DNA of 38,503 nt from a virus, in the IMG/VR virus record IMGVR_UViG_3300044982_000040, positions 1 to 38,503 of that record; one strand, written 5' to 3'. Position 1 is the stretch's first letter. Each line of letters starts with the position of its first letter. The notes beneath the pieces are model-generated. The model saw nothing but the letters and a program-made list of their open reading frames with translations. It had not been told where the DNA came from and made no database searches. Below, piece by piece: positions 1 to 6,437 of the stretch. A program made the position numbers and the translations under genes.

Positions 1-42
1 AGGCAGGCCACGGAACGGGTGAAAGCCGAACCGTGGCCCTGA
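1..42 (+). CDS. C-terminal end of an upstream gene (partial)
   Basis: Frame 1 is open from the first base and ends at TGA 40-42, giving a 13-residue tail (RQATERVKAEPWP). The next gene starts 27 bases later on the same strand behind a GGAAGGG ribosome site, so this is probably the end of the preceding gene of the same operon. Too short to assign a function; it could be a chance open frame. Confidence 0.35.
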   Translation, partial: RQATERVKAEPWP

Positions 43-69
43 CCCCACCAGAACACACCTGGAAGGGCT

Positions 70-756
70 ATGCAGCAACCTACCAACGGCCACTCCGGCC
101 ACGCCAGTGACAAAGTCATCACCCCCCGGACAGACAGCCGCACCCCGCGTGTCGTCGGCTGGCTGGCACTGTCGGGCGTCTCCCTCATCGCCGGGATCGC
201 GTCGTACTTCCACGCCCTCGCCGTCGTCCAGGCCGCGGGCGCGACGCCGCCGGTGTCATACCTTGTCCCCGCCCTGGCGGATCTCGTCATCCTCGGGGCG
301 TCAGCAGACCTGCTCGCCGCATCCCGCGCCGGGCACGGCCGGCCCCGGCTGACCATGGTGGCGCTGGGTGTCGGCATCGTGGTCACCCTCGCCATGAACG
401 TGGCCGCCGGATGGCACCACGGGCCCGGAGGACGCCTGGTAGCGGGGTGGCCAGCCCTGGCGTTCACCCTGGCGCTGGAGTCCCTGGCGGGGCTCGTCCG
501 GCGCGGCCGGGGCGGTGTGAGCGTGCCTCCTGTCCCGGCCGCGCCGGACAGCCCTGCCGGATGTGGTCACGGGGTGTCGGAAACCCGCGAGGAACGCATC
601 GTCGACGCCTTCCTGCACCTGCGTGACTGCCTCGGTGCCGAGCCGTCGTTCCGGGACCTCGGGCGGGCGTTCGGCATCCATCACGACACGGCTGGCCAGC
701 TGGTCAAGGCGGCACTGAACGGGAGCGCGCCGGAGGGTGTGCACGCTGATGCCTGA
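70..756 (+). CDS. DUF2637-like membrane protein with C-terminal helical domain
   Basis: The 228-residue product has four hydrophobic segments at about residues 28-48, 62-82, 97-113 and 122-141, then a Pro/Gly linker and a soluble C-terminal domain (about 170-215) that looks like a helix-turn-helix. This layout matches the DUF2637 proteins of Streptomyces plasmids and integrative conjugative elements, where they sit just before the FtsK-like transfer gene and are thought to help plasmid spread. The next gene is exactly such a translocase and overlaps this one by 8 bp. The start is supported by GGAAGGG 8 bases upstream. Role inferred from family and context, not shown. Confidence 0.75.
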   Translation: MQQPTNGHSGHASDKVITPRTDSRTPRVVGWLALSGVSLIAGIASYFHALAVVQAAGATPPVSYLVPALADLVILGASADLLAASRAGHGRPRLTMVALGVGIVVTLAMNVAAGWHHGPGGRLVAGWPALAFTLALESLAGLVRRGRGGVSVPPVPAAPDSPAGCGHGVSETREERIVDAFLHLRDCLGAEPSFRDLGRAFGIHHDTAGQLVKAALNGSAPEGVHADA

Positions 757-2872
757 CGGCACCAGCCTGCCAGCCGTGGCCACCGGTGACGAGGTAGTCG
801 AAGGCGTGGTCGTCGACGAGACACCGCGCCCGGCGCCGCTGCGCGTCGTCCACGCCGTAGTGGTCGTCGTCCGCCACGAGCACACCAAGACGGCGGGGCG
901 CCACCTCGGCTACATCGGCGCGGGCGTGGCGATCGCCGCGCGGCGCGTGTGGGACGAGCGGACCACCGCCCGCTACGGGCGGATGCTGCGCGCAGCCGAG
1001 CTGACCGGCAACCACGAGGCGGCGCTCGACTGGGACGAGCGGCAGGCTGAGTTCCGCCGCGACCGGCACCAGCGGCGGATGGACTTCCTCGAGTTCCCGC
1101 TCAAGGTGCTGATCATGCTGCCGAAACTGGCGCTCGGCATGTTCGCGATCCTGGCCGGGCTCGGCGTCCTGCTCGGCATCGCCACCGGCCACGCCGCCGA
1201 GATCGCCGCGCCCATCAGGGCGGTCGCCGACGTCATCCTGTGGACGTGGATCGCGGTATCGGTCACGTGGGAGCTGGTCATCGCCCTGGCGGTGATGCTC
1301 GGGCTGGCCGCGCTGTGGCACACCGGGCGCACCTCAGGCAGCGCGCTGCCGTGGATGCGGACCTCCGCCGACCCCGATTCCGACGTGACGATCGACGAGC
1401 GGACGATCACCCAGGCGCTCGACGCGATGCGCATCCCGCAGATCCGCGACTACATCAAGCAGGGACTGCCGCTCCAGTTCCTGACCCCGTGCCGGCAGGA
1501 AGGCCGCGGCACCTACGCCGAGATCAGGCTGCCGAAGGGCGTCACGGCCGAGAAGATCGCCCGCCGCCGCGCCGACTTCGCCGCGGGCCTGTACCGGCTG
1601 CCGAAAGAGGTGTGGCCGTCGACGGGCAGCGAGGCGGCGATGCTCAAGGTGTGGATCGCCGACAAGGGCGCGCTCGAGGAAGGAGCCGGGCCGTACCCGC
1701 TGCTCGACGACGGGTACGCGGACTTCTTCCGGCCGGTGCCGTTCGGCCGGACGCTGCGCGGTGACCCGATCGGCGCGCCGCTGGCCGAGCGGAACACCAT
1801 CGCCGGCGGGATGCCCGGTCAGGGCAAGTCCTCGGCCGCCCGGATCATCATGGCGGGGGCCGCGCTCGACCCGACCGCCGAGCTGCGCATCTGGGTTCCC
1901 GACACCAACTTCGACTTCGAGGCATTCAAGCCGCGGTGCTCCCGCTACGTCATGGGCGCCGAGGACGAGTTCATCGAGCAGATCCGCGACGACCTGCTTG
2001 AGCTGCGCGCCGAAGTGCAGACACGCGGACAGCTCCTGATCGACCACGAGGTGCCCGCGGTCACCCGCGAGCTGGCCAGCGCCGGGGTCGGGCTGCATCC
2101 GCTGGTGTGCCTGCTCGAAGAGGCGCACGTGGCGATCACCCACCCGAAATACGGCAAGGAGATCTCACAGCTCCTAATCGACATCGTGAAACTGGGCCGC
2201 AAGCGCGGCATCCACCTGATCGTGTCCACCCAGGCACCGACCAAGGACAGCATGCCCCGCGACGTGACCCGGAACTGCTCCAACGGAATCGCGTTCGCGG
2301 TCGGCGACCACGTAGCCAATGACGCGCTGCTCGGCCAGGGCGCGTACGCCGCCGGCCACCGCGCCACGGAGCTGATCCCCGGCACCGACCGCGGAACGTG
2401 CCTGGTCAAGGGGTTCAGCGGGGAGCGGTCGGAGATGGTGCAGGCGTATTTCCTGTCGGCGGACAAGGGCAGCGGCAATGACCAGGTGACGCCGATCATC
2501 GACCGGTCGCTCGCCGAGCTGGCGCGCCGCGGCCGCGCGGTGCCCGGCACGGACACGGTGCGCCGCGCGATCGAGACGCGCGACCTGCTCGCCGATCTCG
2601 GCGAGGTGCTCGGCTCCGAGCGCGTCAAGCTGGCCGACCTGCCCGCGCTGCTGCGTGACCACGCGCCGGGGTGGGGCCCGTACCGGAACATGACGCGGCT
2701 CCAGCTGCGTGACCAGCTTGAGGACAAGGGCGTGCGGGTGACGAATACCGGCAACGTGATGCGCCTGGACCCGGCCGACCTGCGTGCGGTGCTGGCGCGC
2801 CGGGAGAGTGAGTTACATGGGTGTCATCTTGCGGATATGTGCTCTGGGGATGTTTCCGGAGGGTGCTGTTAA
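749..2872 (+). CDS. FtsK/SpoIIIE-like DNA translocase (TraB type)
   Basis: A 707-residue protein with an N-terminal soluble part, two membrane helices (roughly residues 118-150 and 165-195) and a cytoplasmic motor domain. Walker A GGMPGQGKSS lies near residue 353 and Walker B LVCLLEEAH near 452, followed by the STQAP sensor-like segment of the FtsK family. In actinobacterial plasmids and AICEs such single proteins pump double-stranded DNA between mycelial compartments. ATG 749 is preferred over GTG 737 because GGAGGG at 732-737 is the ribosome site for 749 and would overlap the GTG. The last 20 residues (Cys-rich) look like an unconserved extension. An alternative role in segregation of phage or plasmid DNA is possible. 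Confidence 0.85.
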   Translation: MPDGTSLPAVATGDEVVEGVVVDETPRPAPLRVVHAVVVVVRHEHTKTAGRHLGYIGAGVAIAARRVWDERTTARYGRMLRAAELTGNHEAALDWDERQAEFRRDRHQRRMDFLEFPLKVLIMLPKLALGMFAILAGLGVLLGIATGHAAEIAAPIRAVADVILWTWIAVSVTWELVIALAVMLGLAALWHTGRTSGSALPWMRTSADPDSDVTIDERTITQALDAMRIPQIRDYIKQGLPLQFLTPCRQEGRGTYAEIRLPKGVTAEKIARRRADFAAGLYRLPKEVWPSTGSEAAMLKVWIADKGALEEGAGPYPLLDDGYADFFRPVPFGRTLRGDPIGAPLAERNTIAGGMPGQGKSSAARIIMAGAALDPTAELRIWVPDTNFDFEAFKPRCSRYVMGAEDEFIEQIRDDLLELRAEVQTRGQLLIDHEVPAVTRELASAGVGLHPLVCLLEEAHVAITHPKYGKEISQLLIDIVKLGRKRGIHLIVSTQAPTKDSMPRDVTRNCSNGIAFAVGDHVANDALLGQGAYAAGHRATELIPGTDRGTCLVKGFSGERSEMVQAYFLSADKGSGNDQVTPIIDRSLAELARRGRAVPGTDTVRRAIETRDLLADLGEVLGSERVKLADLPALLRDHAPGWGPYRNMTRLQLRDQLEDKGVRVTNTGNVMRLDPADLRAVLARRESELHGCHLADMCSGDVSGGCC

Positions 2873-2975
2873 CTACCGGGAATCCGTTAACTCTGGTCAT
2901 TTCCGCAGGTCAGCGGGGATTACGCGGGTGGCGCGGCTGAGTGAACGAGTTAACTCGGTTAAGGCGCCGCGATGA
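2817..2975 (+). CDS. possible small protein overlapping the translocase end
   Basis: A 52-residue frame starts at ATG 2817 behind GGGAGAG and ends in TGA that overlaps the ATG of the next gene (ATGA, 2972-2975), the coupling style used elsewhere in the window. It overlaps the last 56 bp of the translocase gene and runs through the three GTTAACT repeats, each read as Val-Asn in this frame. No recognised domain. It may be a real coupled small gene, or only an open frame across a regulatory segment. Confidence 0.35.
   Translation: MGVILRICALGMFPEGAVNYRESVNSGHFRRSAGITRVARLSERVNSVKAPR
2868..2955 (+). repeat. three GTTAACT direct repeats
   Basis: The heptamer GTTAACT occurs perfectly at 2868-2874, 2886-2892 and 2949-2955, with a partial GTTAAG at 2958. 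GTTAAC is palindromic and unusual in DNA this rich in G+C. The first two are 18 bp apart. They sit between the translocase stop and the next small genes, where an operator for a regulator of the downstream genes would be expected. Confidence 0.6.
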
Positions 2976-3349
2976 ACTTCGTCGAGCGGCTGATCGACCG
3001 CAAGATCCGCAAGCCGGCGCGCGCCGCTGTCCGCCGCGCCGTGACCCGCTGGTGCCCTGAGTGCCAGAAGCAGGCCGAGCTGTTCCACACCTGCGAGATC
3101 AAGACGGACTTCCGGTCACGGCGCCGGACAGCTGAGCGGCGCACGAGGACCGTGCAGCGCCGGCAGTCCGCGCGGGACGCGGCCGGACGGCGGAAGGAGC
3201 GGCTGAACGAGCGCCGGAAGCTGACCGCCGCCGATCGCCGCGCCGGCCGGGCGCACCCCTACCAGGAGTGCACCGACCGGGGGTGCCGGCGTCCGCAGTG
3301 CCTCGCCTACAAGGAGGGCATCGCGAACTGCCCGCTGGAGCACATATAG
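2972..3349 (+). CDS. hypothetical basic Cys-containing protein
   Basis: The 125-residue product is very rich in Arg and Lys. It has an N-terminal CPECQ...C pair (about residues 28-40) and a C-terminal cysteine cluster (CTDRGCRRPQC...C), which together could bind zinc, separated by a long basic helical stretch. This suggests a nucleic-acid-binding protein, but I recognise no family. It starts at ATG 2972 overlapping the TGA of the preceding small frame and precedes a small membrane protein on the same strand, so it belongs to the transfer module. Confidence 0.6.
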   Translation: MNFVERLIDRKIRKPARAAVRRAVTRWCPECQKQAELFHTCEIKTDFRSRRRTAERRTRTVQRRQSARDAAGRRKERLNERRKLTAADRRAGRAHPYQECTDRGCRRPQCLAYKEGIANCPLEHI

Positions 3350-3358
3350 GAGGGAACC

Positions 3359-3556
3359 ATGCTCGCTGCCGCCGTCATCGCCCTGGCGGCCGTCGTCGTC
3401 TACTACGTCTCGCTGCAGGTGCACCCGTACACCTACTGCCGCCGCTGCCAGGGCGGCGGCCGGAACGCCGGGTCGAGCCGGAAACGCTGGGGTCACTGCA
3501 AGCTGTGCGGCGGATCGGGCCGCAAGGAACGGTTCGGCACACGGTTCCTGCGCTAG
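3359..3556 (+). CDS. membrane-anchored protein with two DnaJ-type zinc motifs
   Basis: The 65-residue product has one N-terminal membrane helix (about residues 2-20) followed by two motifs of the DnaJ cysteine-rich type, CRRCQGGG and CKLCGGSG, enough to bind one zinc. A strong AGGAGGG ribosome site precedes the ATG. Small proteins like this occur beside FtsK-like genes in actinobacterial mobile elements. The TAG stop (3554-3556) interlocks with the stop of the convergent endolysin gene in one CTAG. Function unknown; a redox or chaperone-like membrane partner is an inference. Confidence 0.7.
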   Translation: MLAAAVIALAAVVVYYVSLQVHPYTYCRRCQGGGRNAGSSRKRWGHCKLCGGSGRKERFGTRFLR

Positions 3557-4392
3557 ACGCCGAGCAGCGCGCCCCAGGTGACGGGCCCGACGATCCAGTC
3601 GACGGTCACCTTCGCCGCCGCCTGGACGTCACGGACCGCCGCCTCGGTGACCGGCCCGAACGACCCGTCGACAGGCACGGCATGGCCGCGTGCACCGCAC
3701 AGGCCTTGCACGGTCCGCACAGCGTTCGCGTTGGCCGATCCGGTGGTGATCTGGGGTAGCTCGTTCACTAGCTTCTCCGTCCAGTTAGCAGCCGGTGCGG
3801 GCGCCGGGGCGGCGACCGAGCCGAGCCACGCCGTCAGCTCCTCGGGGGTGCCGTTGAAAGCGTCGCAGTCGACACCGCCGGGACTGCCCCACTGCCAGAA
3901 TGTCCACCGGTCCCACGGCGCGACGCTCTCCGGCGCGGTACCGGAGGGCCATGCGGCCCACAGCGGGTAGCCGGTGCAGCTCGTCAGCGCGGCCAGCGTC
4001 GACAGGTCGCTATAGACCAGCACCTTGCAGCCAGGGCAGGCGGCGGCCACGATGTCGCACCACGCCTTGACCTCTGCCCCGGTGACGCCGCCGTAGTCGC
4101 TGGCGACGACGGCGAGCATGTCGCCCCGCTCGAGGCCCGCGGCTTTTACGGTCGCCAGGAAGTGCGCGGCCTGCGATGCGACCGGCGCCGACCCGGCCGA
4201 CCACAGCTCGTGGTAGGCGCCGCGATGGATGCCCTTGGCCTTGATTGTCGCCCAGTTGGCCGTGAAGTGCGGGTCGGTAACCCCCGGGCCCTCCGTGGCC
4301 TTGGTGAAGCTGAATGCCAGCCCGTCGAGGTCGGCGCTGGTCACGGGGGCCTGATAGCTGCTGAAGTCTTTTCCCTGGGCGCTGGTGCCCAT
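3553..4392 (-). CDS. GH25-type endolysin with peptidoglycan-binding domain
   Basis: The 279-residue protein has a glycoside hydrolase 25 (lysozyme) domain at residues 5-190: DFSSYQ at 9-14 carries the first acidic residue, KATEG follows at 31-35, and FWQWG appears near 165-169. An Ala/Pro linker (194-202) leads to a PG_binding_1-like domain (about 205-279). It would cut the glycan strands of the host wall at lysis. The usual DxE catalytic pair after the third strand is not seen: the matching stretch reads MLAVVASDYGG (92-102), with no Glu. Start ATG 4392 has GGAGCGAG upstream. It is the last gene of the virion operon, after the holin candidate. Confidence 0.85.
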   Translation of the reverse strand: MGTSAQGKDFSSYQAPVTSADLDGLAFSFTKATEGPGVTDPHFTANWATIKAKGIHRGAYHELWSAGSAPVASQAAHFLATVKAAGLERGDMLAVVASDYGGVTGAEVKAWCDIVAAACPGCKVLVYSDLSTLAALTSCTGYPLWAAWPSGTAPESVAPWDRWTFWQWGSPGGVDCDAFNGTPEELTAWLGSVAAPAPAPAANWTEKLVNELPQITTGSANANAVRTVQGLCGARGHAVPVDGSFGPVTEAAVRDVQAAAKVTVDWIVGPVTWGALLGV

Positions 4393-4428
4393 GCTCGCTC
4401 CTAACTGGTTACCGGCTGGTGTCTCGCC

Positions 4429-4728
4429 TTACTCAGCGAAGGCGTTGCGCCAGTGCTCGCGGATCTCCTCGGCCTGCTCGTCCCACGTGGGGAGAGTGTC
4501 GCCGGAGACGGCGGACACGCCGCCTGCGCTGCGCGCGTACCGCTCGTACCCGGCACGGGCGCGAGCCTCGCGCAGCTCGGGTGAGGAGTGGAGCAGCCTT
4601 CCCAGCTGGCTCCAGAAGCTGGCGACGTGCCCCCGGTCCTCGGTGACGGATATCGCGATGGGCCCGTGGGTGCAGTGCACCTCGACGGCGCGCTCGTCGG
4701 TCTCGCTGGCCTTGGCGAACAGTGTCAT
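4429..4728 (-). CDS. hypothetical protein, 99 residues
   Basis: A soluble acidic protein with a hydrophilic N-terminal half (VEVHCTHGPIAISVTEDRGH) and a helical C-terminal half rich in Glu and Arg ending in EEIREHWRNAFAE. No signal peptide, membrane helix or recognised domain. A GGAG ribosome site lies 6 bases before the ATG. It sits between a membrane protein and the endolysin in the lysis segment, so a role in lysis or its timing is possible but not shown. Confidence 0.6.
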   Translation of the reverse strand: MTLFAKASETDERAVEVHCTHGPIAISVTEDRGHVASFWSQLGRLLHSSPELREARARAGYERYARSAGGVSAVSGDTLPTWDEQAEEIREHWRNAFAE

Positions 4729-4812
4729 GACATTCTCCTTTGCTGTTTACTACCTGCTGGTACGCAAGTTTTGCTGTTTGGAATGAGGCGGATTACGTTG
4801 GTCTTCGTCTGG

Positions 4813-5184
4813 TCACCGGCATCCGAGGTCGGGGCTGAGCTGCGCGAGTGCCGCGTGCAGCTCCTGGTCATACGCCCTGCTCGGATTCGTGAGCGGGCTG
4901 CCGGGCGGCGGCTTCAGCACGGCGAGCCTGCCGAGGGTCGTGCACAGCTTCTGCTCGATGACCACGCCTGCCCGCTGCTGCGCCGCCTGCTCCTGGCGCT
5001 GCGCCGTCGTCGACGCGTGCACCTCGTGCGCCGTCCAGAACAGGTTGCCCACGCCGGACAGGGCGGCGATGAGGAACAGGACGACGATCGCGCGGCCCTG
5101 CAGGCGTGACAGGCCACGGTCACCGCGATCACCCTTCGCGCCGCGCGGCCCGGCCGGGAACCGCTCATTAGCCTCGGTGCTCAT
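4813..5184 (-). CDS. single-pass membrane protein with collagen-like stretch
   Basis: The 123-residue product begins with a short collagen-like run of Gly-X-Y triplets (GPRGAKGDRGDRG, about residues 12-24), then one membrane helix (about 31-49), then a Gln/Ala-rich coiled-coil-like segment and a tail with two cysteines. The topology suggests a cytoplasmic N-terminus and an outer C-terminal domain. It overlaps the end of the holin-like gene by 17 bp. A spanin-like or holin-regulating role is possible from position only. Confidence 0.6.
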   Translation of the reverse strand: MSTEANERFPAGPRGAKGDRGDRGLSRLQGRAIVVLFLIAALSGVGNLFWTAHEVHASTTAQRQEQAAQQRAGVVIEQKLCTTLGRLAVLKPPPGSPLTNPSRAYDQELHAALAQLSPDLGCR

Positions 5185-5437
5185 CAGCGCCCTCCTCTGG
5201 CGGCGAAGACTGCGATGGCTGCTCCGCAGGCGGGAGCCGTGATCCCGAGGATGACCCAGGCCCGGACAACACGGTGGTGACGGCTGAACGCGCGGCCGGC
5301 GCGATACAGACGAGGGCGACGGCCAGCAGCGCCCCGTTGGGGTCCGCGGCTTCCGCTTGCTTCCAGATGATCCACACGCCGAATCCGGTCAGCGCGACGT
5401 CCCGGATCAACTGCCACAGGATTTGAATCCACTTCAC
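5168..5437 (-). CDS. holin candidate (small two-helix membrane protein)
   Basis: The 89-residue product begins VKWIQILWQLIRDVALTGFG and has two membrane helices (about residues 4-26 and 35-58) followed by a Ser/Pro/Glu-rich charged tail, the usual design of actinophage holins. GTG 5437 is chosen because it overlaps the stop of the preceding gene (GTGA), like neighbouring pairs, and GAGGGG lies just upstream. Position one gene before a membrane protein and two before the endolysin fits a role in making holes in the host membrane at lysis. The longer frame starting upstream is a shadow. Confidence 0.65.
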   Translation of the reverse strand: MKWIQILWQLIRDVALTGFGVWIIWKQAEAADPNGALLAVALVCIAPAARSAVTTVLSGPGSSSGSRLPPAEQPSQSSPPEEGADEHRG

Positions 5438-5778
5438 TTCCCCTCGCTCTCTGTCTTGTCTCTCGCGGCCTGATGGTGCTTGTTGCAATAAGGCGTTCCG
5501 TCGACCTTGTGGCGCCCGATGCGCATGCACTGGTCCTCGTGGCAGTTGATGTGATGCCACATCCCGGCGGCGATGCCGAGCATGGTCAGCTCCTGCAAGT
5601 CGCTGCCGGAGCCGGAAAAGAAGTTGTAGTTCGGCGGCGCGCCCGGCGTGTTGCTGCTGCCGGTGTGGACGGCCAGCCAGTGCTGCACGCCGAGCCGCCA
5701 GAAGATGACGAGCAGCGCCAGGGCGATGACCGGTGCCCACTTGACGCCGCGCCTGGCTGTCCGGCTCAGCCAGCTCAT
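5434..5778 (-). CDS. membrane protein with Cys/His cluster
   Basis: The 114-residue product has one membrane helix (about residues 15-35) and a C-terminal part rich in Cys and His (WHHINCHEDQC...YCNKHH), which could bind a metal. ATG 5778 overlaps the stop of the small gene before it (ATGA), and its own stop overlaps the next start (GTGA), so it is translationally coupled at both ends. Found in the lysis segment; function unknown. Confidence 0.6.
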   Translation of the reverse strand: MSWLSRTARRGVKWAPVIALALLVIFWRLGVQHWLAVHTGSSNTPGAPPNYNFFSGSGSDLQELTMLGIAAGMWHHINCHEDQCMRIGRHKVDGTPYCNKHHQAARDKTESEGK

Positions 5779-5930
5779 GGCTTCACCGCCGCGACCGGGC
5801 AGCCGCACGCGCACGCCCGCGGCCTCTTGTCCCGCATCCGCCGGCCGATCCGCACCGCCGAGCTCGTCCCGCCGAAGTTCGCGACCGACACCGCGGCGAC
5901 GGCGGCGGCGACCGCCCACAGCCACGTCAC
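5775..5930 (-). CDS. small membrane protein, 51 residues
   Basis: GTG 5930 overlaps the stop of the preceding tail gene (GTGA) and the stop overlaps the next ATG (ATGA). The product starts with a hydrophobic helix (MTWLWAVAAAVAAVSVANF) followed by a basic segment and a short ACACGC cysteine motif. The tight coupling on both sides makes it a likely gene despite its size. A second holin-like or accessory lysis protein is one possibility. Confidence 0.55.
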   Translation of the reverse strand: MTWLWAVAAAVAAVSVANFGGTSSAVRIGRRMRDKRPRACACGCPVAAVKP

Positions 5931-6427
5931 TGCGTCTGCCAGGCGGAGAGCTGAGACCCCGGCAGCACCGTGGTCGCCGTCGCGTTGGGGGTGTTCTGCG
6001 CCCACTGCAGCTGCAGCGTCCCGGGTGTCGATCCGGTCGTGATGGTGCCGACCATAAGGACGCCCAATTGGTTGGTGGACCCGTTCGTGCCGACGCTGCC
6101 GCCGGCCGCGCCGCGCACGAACCCGGGCGTTCCCACGCCGCCGGTCCCGACACCGTTCAGCGTGTAGTTGATCGTGTAACCCGACGGCCCCGTCCACGCC
6201 CACTTCAGGTCGCTGTTGCCCTGAGTACCGCCCTCGTACAGCAGCCACAGGTCGAACCGATACTCGGCGTCGGCGAGCAGCGCGATGTACAGGGCGTCGT
6301 CGTTGACCAGCGTCGCACTGGAGGTCACCGACTGGCTCGCGCCCTTCTCCGCCGCGTTCGGCGCGATGGCCTGGAGCATGGCGGCAGTGATGCGTCCCCC
6401 GGCCTGGATGTTGCTCAGTGCTGTCAC
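5927..6427 (-). CDS. tail-associated protein, 166 residues
   Basis: The product begins with a short helical part (about 1-30, NIQAGGRITAAMLQAIAPNAAEKG) and continues as a Gly/Thr/Ser-rich beta-type domain with long Gly loops, ending LSAWQTQ. Such proteins follow the large minor tail protein in many actinophages and probably form part of the tail tip or fibre. GTG 6427 has a GAGGAG ribosome site, and only 10 bp separate it from the minor tail gene. No catalytic motif is seen. Confidence 0.65.
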   Translation of the reverse strand: MTALSNIQAGGRITAAMLQAIAPNAAEKGASQSVTSSATLVNDDALYIALLADAEYRFDLWLLYEGGTQGNSDLKWAWTGPSGYTINYTLNGVGTGGVGTPGFVRGAAGGSVGTNGSTNQLGVLMVGTITTGSTPGTLQLQWAQNTPNATATTVLPGSQLSAWQTQ

Positions 6428-6437
6428 CGGCGTCTCC

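Noticed and set aside
5184-5432. 82-residue minus-strand open frame in the lysis region
   Set aside because: It overlaps the holin-like frame, is Arg-rich without domain, and lacks the GTGA coupling of the frame chosen.
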